Shown: positions 7,401 through 14,173 of the stretch, in pieces | How the letters are laid out: every line of letters begins with the position of its first letter | Position numbering within the stretch: the first letter of the stretch is position 1 | Assembly (NCBI GenBank): GCA_903927685.1 | Contig: CAIYOB010000616.1 | Span: forward strand, 1-15,069 | Origin: an uncultured Planctomycetaceae bacterium | GTDB taxonomy: Bacteria; Planctomycetota; Planctomycetia; Pirellulales; Pirellulaceae | Length of the DNA stretch: 15,069 nucleotides | Direction: 5' to 3' | The notes under the pieces: generated by a model | Database searches by the model: none | Told to the model about the DNA's origin: nothing | The model's input: only the letters and a program-made list of their open reading frames with translations | Translations under genes and position numbers: made by a program

Positions 7401-8087
7401 ATGACTGCGGTCATCCAAGTCAGTCAAATCTACTATCCGGAATCGGACGGCAAGCCCATGGGGGAGACAGACGACCATCGCAAGGAAATCGTCCGGCACA
7501 TCGAGATGCTGGAGGACTACTATCGCGGGCAGAAGGTCTACGTTTCAGGCAATTTGCTGATGTATTACGTCCAGGGTGAGCCCCGCACTTTCGTCGTGCC
7601 AGATGCTTTCGTGGCCAAGGGCATTCCGCCCAAGAGCCGCCGCACTTACAAGATTTGGGTCGAAGGCAAAGCGCCGGACGTGGTGATCGAGACGACATCG
7701 CGCAAGACGCGGAGGAAAGACACGCAGCAGAAACCCGAATTGTATGCTCGGCTGGGCGTCAAGGAGTACTTCCTGTTTGATCCGCATGGTGAGTACCTGG
7801 ACCCGCCCTTGCAGGGCTACCGCCTGGCTGGCGATGCCTACGAGCGGATCAAATCGGCTGGAGACGGGTCACTGGACAGTCGGGAATTGGAACTGCGATT
7901 GACGATCGGAGAGGGGCACCTGGATTTTGTACGTTTCGACACGGGCGAGCGGCTGCTGACCCGGGACGAACGAGTACAGCAGGAAGTCGCGGCCCGGCAG
8001 CGTGAAGCCGCGGCCCGGCAGGCAGCCGAAGCGGAAGTTGCTCGGCTGCGGGCGGAGTTAGCGCGCCGTCCGCGGGCGCCGGAATGA
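7401..8087 (+). CDS. Uma2-family putative restriction-endonuclease-fold protein (DUF820)
   Basis: A 228-residue protein. Residues about 25-185 form a Uma2/DUF820 PD-(D/E)xK nuclease-like domain: VVPDAFV (Asp68), then KAPDVVIETTSRKTRRKD (Asp93, Glu97), Lys111, and the typical YARLGVKEYFLFDP (115-128). Residues 188-223 form a charged coiled coil with Ala/Arg/Glu/Gln heptads. The family is highly amplified in cyanobacteria and planctomycetes. A nuclease activity is predicted from the fold, but the biological role is unknown. The ATG at 7401 has GAGGAGGG 6-7 nt upstream. It stands alone, divergent from hypB and about 140 bp before the next gene, so no functional partner is suggested. Confidence 0.88.
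   Translation: MTAVIQVSQIYYPESDGKPMGETDDHRKEIVRHIEMLEDYYRGQKVYVSGNLLMYYVQGEPRTFVVPDAFVAKGIPPKSRRTYKIWVEGKAPDVVIETTSRKTRRKDTQQKPELYARLGVKEYFLFDPHGEYLDPPLQGYRLAGDAYERIKSAGDGSLDSRELELRLTIGEGHLDFVRFDTGERLLTRDERVQQEVAARQREAAARQAAEAEVARLRAELARRPRAPE
7988..8021 (+). repeat. In-frame 21-bp repeat in the Uma2 coiled coil
   Basis: The 13-mer CGCGGCCCGGCAG occurs at 7988-8000 and 8009-8021, exactly 21 bp apart. It encodes two successive AARQ-type heptads (AARQREA, then AARQAAE). The 7-residue period matches one coiled-coil turn, so the tail length could change by whole heptads without a frameshift. Confidence 0.65.
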
Positions 8088-8126
8088 AAGAAGCGGACCG
8101 CGTTCAGGGCGGTTCTTGAGGCACGC

Positions 8127-8199
8127 GGATGCCCGGGATGGTAGCCGACGTGCTGGACGGCACCAGCCCGGGTGATAGCATCCGGGATTCCAGCCCGGA
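8127..8199. repeat. Degenerate CCCGGG palindromic repeats upstream of the GH172 gene
   Basis: Three related words occur in about 70 bp: GCCCGGGATGGTAGC near 8131, GCCCGGGTGATAGC near 8166, and TCCGGGATTCCAGCCCGGA near 8181. The last can fold as CCGGG (8182-8186) with CCCGG (8194-8198). They lie in the non-coding leader just before the Shine-Dalgarno sequence of the GH172 gene. They may be a palindromic intergenic repeat or a leader structure. Function is not evident. Confidence 0.5.
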
Positions 8200-8224
8200 A
8201 AGGGCACAACAAGAGGAGCGAATC

Positions 8225-9385
8225 ATGCAACGTGGAACTTGGTGGATGCGAGGAGCGGTTTGTCTGGTCGTCAGCGTGCTGATCGCCGACGCCAGCTGGG
8301 GGCAGGCGACGTTCAACGGCTTGGGCCTGAATCTGGGCAACCTGTCCCGGTTGTCCAACGCGCAGACCCGATCGATCAGCCCGGAGAATTTCACGGGCGA
8401 GAAGGGGCGGGGCGGGATGGCCACCGAGGGCACCAACGCCGGGGCCGCTCGGGATCTGGGCCGCGGCTGGAAGGTCTCGCCGTCCGTCGACATCGCCGCC
8501 GGCCAGACGTTTACACTGGCCGACATCCAAGGCTCGGGGGCGATCCAGCAGATCTGGATGACGCCGACCGGCGACTGGCGGAAGAGCATCCTGCGGTTCT
8601 ACTGGGACGACCAGGAGCAGCCGTCGGTCGAGTGCCCGGTCGGCGACTTCTTCTGCATGGGCTGGTGCGAGTACGCCCAGCTGTCGTCGCTGGCGGTGTG
8701 CGTCAATCCGGGCAGTGCGTTCAATTGCTATTGGGAAATGCCCTTCCGCAAACGCGGTCGCATTACGATGACCAACATCGCCCACCAGCCGATGCGATTG
8801 TACTATCAGGTCAATTACGTGCTGACCGATGTCCCGGCCGACGCCGCCTACTTCCACGCCCAGTTCCGCCGCGTCAATCCGCTGCCGGCCAAGCAGAATT
8901 ACACGATCCTGGAAGGCGTCCAAGGCAAAGGACAGTACGTCGGCACCTATCTGGCCTGGGGCGTCAATAGCAACGGCTGGTGGGGCGAAGGCGAAATCAA
9001 GTTCTTCCTGGACGGCGACCGGGAGTTCCCGACGATCTGCGGGACGGGCACCGAGGACTACTTCTGCGGTTCGTACAATTTCGAGAACAAGAAGACCAAG
9101 CAGTATCAGGAATTCACGACGCCGTACGCGGGCCTGCATCAGGTGATTCGCCCGGACGGCGTGTATCAGGCCCAGCAGCGATTCGGCCTTTATCGCTGGC
9201 ACATTCCCGATCCGATCCGCTTTGACAAGGATCTGCGCGTGACCATCCAGGCGCTTGGCTGGCGCAAGGACGGCCGCTACTTGCCGCTGCAGGACGACAT
9301 CGCCTCGGTGGCCTTCTGGTACCAAACCCTGCCGACCGCGCCGTTCCCGCCGCTGCCGGACAAGGACGGATTGGAAGTGAACTGA
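8225..9385 (+). CDS. Secreted DUF2961 / glycoside hydrolase family 172 protein
   Basis: A 386-residue protein with a signal peptide (about residues 1-27, hydrophobic core AVCLVVSVLI, cleavage near SWGQ-A). A single DUF2961 domain follows, the beta-jelly-roll family now classed as GH172, which includes alpha-D-fructofuranosidases and difructose dianhydride enzymes. Diagnostic stretches are CPVGDFFC (137-144), WWGEGEIKFFLDGD (252-265) and GTGTEDYFCGSYNF (273-286). The acidic residues in WGEGE and GTGTED are the candidate catalytic carboxylates. The substrate cannot be read from sequence. The start is ATG at 8225, with GAGGAG 6 nt upstream and the signal peptide following. An earlier in-frame ATG lies in repeats and is rejected. 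A Tat-exported phosphoesterase follows after 58 bp, probably in the same transcript. Confidence 0.9.
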   Translation: MQRGTWWMRGAVCLVVSVLIADASWGQATFNGLGLNLGNLSRLSNAQTRSISPENFTGEKGRGGMATEGTNAGAARDLGRGWKVSPSVDIAAGQTFTLADIQGSGAIQQIWMTPTGDWRKSILRFYWDDQEQPSVECPVGDFFCMGWCEYAQLSSLAVCVNPGSAFNCYWEMPFRKRGRITMTNIAHQPMRLYYQVNYVLTDVPADAAYFHAQFRRVNPLPAKQNYTILEGVQGKGQYVGTYLAWGVNSNGWWGEGEIKFFLDGDREFPTICGTGTEDYFCGSYNFENKKTKQYQEFTTPYAGLHQVIRPDGVYQAQQRFGLYRWHIPDPIRFDKDLRVTIQALGWRKDGRYLPLQDDIASVAFWYQTLPTAPFPPLPDKDGLEVN

Positions 9386-9443
9386 AAGCCGCCGTCCGTC
9401 GCGGCGATCCCCTCCACAGCCCTTCACCACGGAGTCCTCGCTC

Positions 9444-10352
9444 ATGCCGTTCACCTTGCGGACGCTTTCCCGCCGACAGTTCCTCGCCGCGACCGCCGCC
9501 GGCGCGGCTACGCTGTTGACACCACCCGGCCGGTCCGAAGACCGCGCGTGTGATCCCAGCCGATTCGCCTTGCTGTCCGATACGCATCTCGCCGGCGATC
9601 CGAACACGGTGGCTCGGGACATCAACATGCGCGACCACCTGCAGGCCGTGGTCCGCGAGGTTCTCGCCGTGCAGCCGGCGCTGGCAGGCGTGTTCATCAG
9701 CGGCGACTGTGCCTACAACCAGGGGCTGAGCGAGGACTACAAGACGCTGCTGGATACCCTCCAGCCCTTGCGCGAAAGCGGCTTGCCGGTCCATCTGGCG
9801 CTGGGCAATCACGACCATCGGGAGCGATTCCGGGAGGCGTTCGGCGAGGCCGTCCGCAAAGCCTCGCTCCTGGAGGCCAAGCACGTCCTGATTGTCCCCG
9901 CGCCGCACGCCAACTGGTTCGTCCTGGATTCACTCGACGAGACGAACAAGACCCCGGGCAAGCTGGCCGCCGAGCAGCTGCAATGGCTGGCCCGAGCACT
10001 GGATCAGGCTGCGGACAAGCCGGCCCTGGTGCTGGTCCATCACCAGCCCGACAACCGGCCCGTCGTCAGCGGACTGGTGGACACCGATCCGCTGTTCGAG
10101 ATCCTGGCGCCTCGGCGGCAGGTCAAGTCGCTGTTCTTTGGTCACACGCACGTGTGGAACGTCAGCGAGCGGGACGGAATCCACCTCGTCAACCTGCCGC
10201 CGACGGCCTACGTGTTCTCGCCCACGCAGCCGAACGGTTGGGTGGACGCGCGGGTCGCGGCCGACGGCGCGACATTAGAATTGCGATGCCTGAATCCGCA
10301 GCACGCCCGACACGGCCAGCGGGTGGAACTGAAATGGCGGACGAACACCTAG
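9444..10352 (+). CDS. Tat-exported calcineurin-like metallophosphoesterase
   Basis: A 302-residue protein starting with a twin-arginine signal (LSRRQFLAATAAGAATLL, residues 8-25). The five metallophosphoesterase blocks follow in order: SDTH (Asp46, His48), SGDC (Asp88), GNHDH (Asn122, His123), VHHQ (His199/His200) and FGHTHVW (His234, His236). This is a complete dinuclear metal site of the PP2A/Icc-like superfamily. It should hydrolyse a phosphomonoester or phosphodiester in the periplasm after folding in the cytoplasm. The substrate is unknown. The start has GGAG 9 nt upstream. It lies 58 bp after the GH172 gene, which suggests co-transcription and a role in carbohydrate or sugar-phosphate processing. 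That role is an inference. Confidence 0.92.
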   Translation: MPFTLRTLSRRQFLAATAAGAATLLTPPGRSEDRACDPSRFALLSDTHLAGDPNTVARDINMRDHLQAVVREVLAVQPALAGVFISGDCAYNQGLSEDYKTLLDTLQPLRESGLPVHLALGNHDHRERFREAFGEAVRKASLLEAKHVLIVPAPHANWFVLDSLDETNKTPGKLAAEQLQWLARALDQAADKPALVLVHHQPDNRPVVSGLVDTDPLFEILAPRRQVKSLFFGHTHVWNVSERDGIHLVNLPPTAYVFSPTQPNGWVDARVAADGATLELRCLNPQHARHGQRVELKWRTNT

Positions 10353-10424
10353 CACCCTGACGTTTGGAACAACCGGTAGGTTCAAGCCGAACCGTTCGCT
10401 AAGCTATCTTTCTCCAAAGCAACA

Positions 10425-10446
10425 CGGGCGGAAGGTAATCCGCCCG
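10425..10446 (+). terminator. Hairpin after the phosphoesterase gene, no U-tract
   Basis: CGGGCGGA (10425-10432) and TCCGCCCG (10439-10446) form a perfect 8-bp stem with a 6-nt loop, 73 bp after the phosphoesterase stop. No T-run follows on the plus strand, so it is at best a weak terminator or an mRNA 3'-end stabiliser. Confidence 0.4.
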
Positions 10447-10451
10447 AGCGC

Positions 10452-10480
10452 AAAGAAAGAGGAGGCGACATCGCCTCCTC
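10452..10480 (-). terminator. Rho-independent terminator of the FAS1 gene
   Basis: GAGGAGGCGA (10459-10468) and TCGCCTCCTC (10471-10480) form a perfect 10-bp inverted repeat around a 2-nt centre, in practice a 9-bp stem with an ACAT-type loop. On the minus strand the stem is followed by TTTCTTTG. It lies 29 bp beyond the FAS1 stop, in the right place to end that transcript and to block it from running into the convergent phosphoesterase gene. Confidence 0.75.
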
Positions 10481-10509
10481 CACTAGTCCACCGGCCACCG
10501 GTCAGCAGT

Positions 10510-11037
10510 TTACGACGGCGGCAGAATCACCGCGTCGATGACGTGAATCACGCCGTTGCTGGTCGTAATGTCCGTCTTGACGACGTTCGCTCCATCGACT
10601 TTCACTTTGCCATCCGCCACCGTGATCTTCACTTCCGAACCCTCCACAGTCTTAGCGCTGGACAGCTTCACCACATCCGCGGCCTGCACGTTGCCGGGCA
10701 CCACATGGTAGGTCAGGACCTTCACCAGCTTGGCCTTGTTCTCCGGCTTCAGCAGCTCTTCAACCGTGCCCTTGGGCAGCTTGGCGAATGCCTCGTCCGT
10801 CGGCGCGAAGACGGTGAACGGGCCCTTCGATTTCAGGGTTTCGACCAGTCCGCCCGCGCCCAGGGCAGCTGCCAACGTCTTGAAACTGCCGGCCGCCACG
10901 GCCGTGTCGACGATGTCCTTGGCCGCCGCCGGGCACGAAGCCTGGCGCGACGCCGGACATTTGTCCGCAGCCGACAGCGAAGACACGCTCGCGACCGCCA
11001 ATACGACCAAAGCCACTGCGTAACGAGAAACCTGCAT
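10510..11037 (-). CDS. Secreted fasciclin (FAS1) domain protein
   Basis: A 175-residue protein with a signal peptide ([20 protein letters not shown], residues 1-20). A short linker with two cysteines (27 and 35) leads to one FAS1 domain (about 40-174). The H1 box is [15 protein letters not shown] (74-88), the conserved YHVVPG is at 110-115, and the H2 box [14 protein letters not shown] ends the protein. FAS1 domains mediate extracellular adhesion or matrix contact, and single-domain secreted forms are common in bacteria. No lipobox precedes Cys27, so it is not an obvious lipoprotein. The start is ATG at 11037, with AAGGAGA 5-6 nt upstream. The longer reading frame upstream lacks a signal peptide start. 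It is monocistronic, with a clear terminator. Confidence 0.93.
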   Translation of the reverse strand: MQVSRYAVALVVLAVASVSSLSAADKCPASRQASCPAAAKDIVDTAVAAGSFKTLAAALGAGGLVETLKSKGPFTVFAPTDEAFAKLPKGTVEELLKPENKAKLVKVLTYHVVPGNVQAADVVKLSSAKTVEGSEVKITVADGKVKVDGANVVKTDITTSNGVIHVIDAVILPPS

Positions 11038-11376
11038 TTGAGTCTCCTTGAAGAAACAGGGGTTAGGACGCCTCGGTGAGCGTCCGAAATTGGCTTGACG
11101 TGAGATAGTTCGCCGCCCGCCGGCGAGCGGATTCAAAGCCAGCTGAATTTCGAAAGATTCTTCCGCTGGCGGAGAACCGGAGCGTCAGGTCCCCGGCGCC
11201 ATACTTGCAATCGAGTCGTGCTTGCTGCAATAAAGGAGGGCCGGGGCCGGCTGGCCCACGGGACCGCCGAGTCAACCGGACTCGTGGAACGGCAAGCCGC
11301 AGGTGACTGCCGAGCATCGTTCCCGAAACCGGCCGGATCTCCCCGAACCCCATTATCCAATTCCCGAGGAGCAATC
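11038..11376. other. 339-bp divergent intergenic region FAS1 / oxidoreductase
   Basis: No gene is visible here. It holds the 5' leaders of both flanking genes. In the FAS1 leader, GGACGC (11066-11071) pairs with GCGTCC (11080-11085). On the right side, CGAGTC (11268-11273) pairs with GACTCG (11279-11284), and a GGGCC...GGCCC hairpin covers 11238-11256. TTGCAA (11205-11210) and AATAAA (11229-11234), 18 bp apart, are a weak rightward promoter candidate. None of these is strong enough to call individually. Confidence 0.5.
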
Positions 11377-12618
11377 ATGCAACCAGCGAATCCCTACGAT
11401 CCCACCCGCCGCGAGTTTCTGAAACGTTCCGCCGTCCTGGCCGCAGCCGCACCGTTGGCCGGCGCGGTCGCGGCCCGGGCCGCCGAGCCCGCGCCGGCGC
11501 CGGCCGCCGTACCGGGACCGAAGATCAAACTCGGCCTGATCGGCTGCGGCGGGCGAGGTTCCTGGCTGGCGACTCTCTTTCAAGCACACGGCGGCTACGA
11601 TTTGCACGCCGTCGCGGACTATTTCGACGACTTGGCACAGGCCACCGGCGAACGGCTGGGCGTCGCCCCCGCGCGACGGTTCTCGGGCTTGAACGGCTAC
11701 CAGCGACTGCTGGACAGCGGCGTCGAAGCGGCAGTCGTGGTCAATGTGCCGCGGTTCCACGCCACACACGGCCAGGCGGCGATCGAGGCGGGCGTCCACG
11801 TGTTCGCGGCCAAGCCGGTGGCGATCGACGTGCCTGGCGCGCTCCGCGTCCAGGCGGCCGGCCGCTTGGCGACGCAAAAGAAGCTGTGCTACCTGGTCGA
11901 CTACCAGCTGCCCACCGATCCGATCAACATCGAGGTCGTCAAACGCGTGCACGAGGGCGGCCTGGGCCGGTTGGCGCACGTCGACAGCGTCGGCTTCTCG
12001 CCGCCGTGGGCCGAGCCGGCGGTCCAGACCGTCGAGGACCGGCTGCGGCAAGGCCGCTGGCTGAGCACCATCGCGCTGTCGGGCGATGTGATCACCGAAA
12101 ACACGGTGCATTCGATCAATGCCGTCCTGTGGCTGGTCGGCCAGCGGCCGATCAGCGCGATCGGCCGCTCGCTGCGCACCCGCCCCAATCCGCGGGATGA
12201 CTACCGCGAGGTCTACCTGATCACTTACGAGTTCGCGGACGGCCTGCTGTGGACGCACCGCTGCCAATCGCTGAACAACCAGCTGGAATGGGCGCTGAAC
12301 CTGAACGCTTACGGCGACCAGGCAACGGCGCAAGTCAGCTATCGCGGCAAGTCGTTCCTGCGCGGCGGCCCCAAGCATTACGGCGGCGGCGACGTGGTCA
12401 GCTTGTACGACCAGGGGGCGATCCGCAACATCGCCACGTTCTACCAGAACATCGTCGAGGGCCGGTTCGACAATCCCACGGTCCAGCCAGCCGGCGACGA
12501 CGCCCTGACCGCCGCCCTGGGCCGCGAAGCCGCCACCCGCGGCTGCTGCCTGACGATGGACGAGTTGATCAAGGAGAACAAAACCCTCGAACTCGACCTG
12601 AGCGGACTGAAATCCTGA
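11377..12618 (+). CDS. Tat-exported Gfo/Idh/MocA-family oxidoreductase
   Basis: A 413-residue protein. A twin-arginine signal (RREFLKRSAVLAAAAPLAGA, 11-30) precedes an Ala/Pro-rich linker. A Rossmann NAD(P)-binding domain begins KLGLIGCGGRG (51-61). The usual EKP catalytic motif appears as AAKPVAI (144-150). The C-terminal alpha/beta substrate domain contains GDVITENTVHSINAVLWLVG (236-255), with His245 in the expected catalytic helix. Family members oxidise or epimerise sugars and inositols. Exported, cofactor-retaining forms include glycoside 3-oxidoreductases that generate substrates for DUF1080 hydrolases, one of which is at 27-764. The start is ATG at 11377, with GAGGAG 5 nt upstream, right before the Tat signal. 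It appears to be monocistronic. Confidence 0.92.
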   Translation: MQPANPYDPTRREFLKRSAVLAAAAPLAGAVAARAAEPAPAPAAVPGPKIKLGLIGCGGRGSWLATLFQAHGGYDLHAVADYFDDLAQATGERLGVAPARRFSGLNGYQRLLDSGVEAAVVVNVPRFHATHGQAAIEAGVHVFAAKPVAIDVPGALRVQAAGRLATQKKLCYLVDYQLPTDPINIEVVKRVHEGGLGRLAHVDSVGFSPPWAEPAVQTVEDRLRQGRWLSTIALSGDVITENTVHSINAVLWLVGQRPISAIGRSLRTRPNPRDDYREVYLITYEFADGLLWTHRCQSLNNQLEWALNLNAYGDQATAQVSYRGKSFLRGGPKHYGGGDVVSLYDQGAIRNIATFYQNIVEGRFDNPTVQPAGDDALTAALGREAATRGCCLTMDELIKENKTLELDLSGLKS

Positions 12619-12702
12619 GGTCCCCCGTTCGCCGCCGCACCAGGCACGGGTAGGGCATGTCTTCGCTGGCACCTAATACAGGGCCGGCTACCGCACCAAC
12701 AA

Positions 12703-12730
12703 CCAGCCGCCGGGCAGAAGCGGCGGCTGG
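12703..12730 (+). terminator. GC-rich hairpin after the oxidoreductase gene
   Basis: CCAGCCGCC (12703-12711) and GGCGGCTGG (12722-12730) form a perfect 9-bp stem with a 10-nt loop, 84 bp after the stop of the oxidoreductase gene. No T-tract follows (the sequence continues CGGCCGGGCC), so termination is plausible but not certain. Confidence 0.4.
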
Positions 12731-12801
12731 CGGCCGGGCCCCAATCTGCCCGCTCCCGTAGCGGCCGGAGCACGGCCTCGACAGAAAGCCTTGACCAGGG
12801 C

Positions 12802-12846
12802 TTGACAGGATCGTCGAATTGTATTAAATGCGTAATACAGTGATAC
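12802..12846 (+). promoter_or_regulatory. Promoter and GntR-type operator candidate
   Basis: The palindrome GTATTA-N6-TAATAC lies at 12821-12838. Its arms extend to 9 bp with one mismatch, and a further half-site TGATAC follows at 12841-12846. GT...AC palindromes with an AT-rich core are typical of GntR-family operators, and the next gene encodes a YtrA-type GntR regulator 35 bp downstream. TTGACA at 12802-12807 is a perfect -35 hexamer. The AT-rich sequence that would be the -10 falls inside the palindrome (TATTAA or TAAATG, with non-ideal spacing). Occupancy would block RNA polymerase, which suggests autorepression of the regulator-transporter operon. Confidence 0.6.
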
Positions 12847-12872
12847 ATTTCTTGTCGCTGGTCGAGGCGGTC

Positions 12873-13265
12873 ATGGATTTGCGGATTTCGGATCAGGATG
12901 GGGTGCCGATCTACGTCCAGCTGGTCAACCAGCTGAAGTACCTCGTCTCGTCGGGACGGCTGGAGCCGGGCGAGCAGTTACCGCCCGTGCGCAAGTTGGC
13001 CGAACAGCTGCTGATCAATCCCAACACCGTGGCCCGGGCGTATCGGGAACTGGAACGCGACGGGGTGGTGGTCAGCCGCCAGGGGGCCGGCGTGTTCGTT
13101 GCCGACGGCGTCTCGCCGCTGGCCCGCCGCGAGCAGAACCGGATCCTCGGCGAGCGGATCGACGTCCTGCTGACCGAAGCCCGGCAGATGCGTGTGGACG
13201 TCGAGACCCTGATCCAGCTGATTCGCCAGCGCAGCGCGGCGAACGAAACGGAGGCCCGGTCATGA
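12873..13265 (+). CDS. GntR-family transcriptional regulator, YtrA/YhcF type
   Basis: A 130-residue protein. Residues 10-78 are a winged helix-turn-helix of the GntR family: PIYVQLVNQLKYLVSSGRLEPGEQLPPVRKLAEQLLINPNTVARAYRELERDGVVVSRQGAGVFV when read in sections. A short helical tail (85-122) replaces the large effector domain, which is the YtrA subfamily layout. Such regulators normally repress an adjacent ABC transporter operon, and here the ATPase gene follows with an ATGA overlap. I chose the ATG at 12873 (GAGG 5 nt upstream). An earlier in-frame ATG at 12828 lies inside the operator palindrome and adds 15 non-conserved residues. Confidence 0.92.
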   Translation: MDLRISDQDGVPIYVQLVNQLKYLVSSGRLEPGEQLPPVRKLAEQLLINPNTVARAYRELERDGVVVSRQGAGVFVADGVSPLARREQNRILGERIDVLLTEARQMRVDVETLIQLIRQRSAANETEARS

Positions 13266-14173
13266 GCGACCCGTTCAACCCGTTGGTGGTCATCGACAAG
13301 CTGTTCCGCTGGTTCGGCAACAAACTGGCCCTGGCTGGCGTGACCCTGAGCGTCACTCGGGGGACGGTCTTCGGCTTGGTCGGCGAGAACGGGGCCGGCA
13401 AGACGACGCTGATCAAACACATCCTGGGGCTCTACCAGGTCCAGAACGGGTCCGTGCGCGTGTTCGGCAGCGACCCGGTCCGCGATCCGGAAGGCGTGCT
13501 GGGGCGGATCGGCTACCTGTCGGAGGATCGCGATCTGCCCGACTGGATGCGGGTCAGCGAGCTGATGAGCTACACCCGGACGTTCTATCCGCGCTGGGAC
13601 GAGCTGTTGGCGCAGGAGCTGCTCGAGATGTTCGAGTTGAATCCGTGTCAGAAGATCCGCACGTTATCCCGCGGCCAGCGGGCGCGGGCCGGGTTGCTGG
13701 CCGCCGTCGCTCATCGGCCGGAGCTGTTGGTCTTGGACGAGCCTTCGTCCGGCTTGGACCCGGCGGCGCGGCAGGACATCCTGGCGGCGATCGTGCGCAC
13801 GGTGGCGGACGACGGCCGGACGGTGCTGCTGTCGTCGCACCTGCTGCACGAGGTCCAGCGGGTCGCGGATCAAGTGGCCATGCTGCACCGCGGCAAACTG
13901 ATCTTGAATCAGCCCTTGGACGAACTGCTCGCCAGCCATCGCGCGCTGACGGTGCGGTTCGCGGCGGCGCCAGCCGATCCGCCGTCCTGGCCGGGGGCCT
14001 TGTGCTGGTCGGGCCAGGGGAACGAATGGACCTGCCTCTGCAACGGCCAACGGGAAATGTGGCGGCAAGCGGCCGCGGCGGCGGGGGCGACGGTCGTCGA
14101 AGAACGGGCGCCGTCGCTCGAGGAGATTTTCCTGGCTCGCACCCGCGCGGCGGCAGGGAGGGAAGTGTCATGA
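13262..14173 (+). CDS. ABC transporter ATP-binding protein (CcmA/BcrA-like)
   Basis: A 303-residue ATPase. The Walker A motif is GENGAGKTT (41-49), the signature LSRGQ (135-139), Walker B LLVLDEP (155-161), the D-loop SGLD (163-166) and the switch His193 in LLSSHLLHE. In the Q-loop position the sequence reads GYLSEDRDLP, with acidic residues in place of the usual glutamine, as in many BcrA-type ATPases. The last 90 residues form a C-terminal extension typical of ABC-2 type export ATPases. It overlaps the regulator gene upstream and the permease gene downstream by 4 bp each, so the three are one operon. The transported substrate is unknown; peptide antibiotic or lipid-type export is common for this class. 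Confidence 0.94.
   Translation: MSDPFNPLVVIDKLFRWFGNKLALAGVTLSVTRGTVFGLVGENGAGKTTLIKHILGLYQVQNGSVRVFGSDPVRDPEGVLGRIGYLSEDRDLPDWMRVSELMSYTRTFYPRWDELLAQELLEMFELNPCQKIRTLSRGQRARAGLLAAVAHRPELLVLDEPSSGLDPAARQDILAAIVRTVADDGRTVLLSSHLLHEVQRVADQVAMLHRGKLILNQPLDELLASHRALTVRFAAAPADPPSWPGALCWSGQGNEWTCLCNGQREMWRQAAAAAGATVVEERAPSLEEIFLARTRAAAGREVS

Noticed and set aside
7838..9697. 619-residue minus-strand open frame opposite Uma2, GH172 and the phosphoesterase
   Set aside because: It spans three supported plus-strand genes and their leaders, has no recognisable motifs, and is explained by codon bias on the other strand.
11205..11234. Sigma70-like promoter TTGCAA-18-AATAAA for the oxidoreductase gene
   Set aside because: Each hexamer matches only about four of six consensus positions, and an 18-bp spacer match at this level is expected by chance.
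11353..12672. 439-residue minus-strand open frame opposite the oxidoreductase
   Set aside because: It is a shadow of a clear Gfo/Idh/MocA gene, with composition typical of antisense frames.
12828..12872. Earlier ATG for the GntR regulator
   Set aside because: It lies inside the palindromic operator, adds residues not typical of the family, and lacks a ribosome-binding site.
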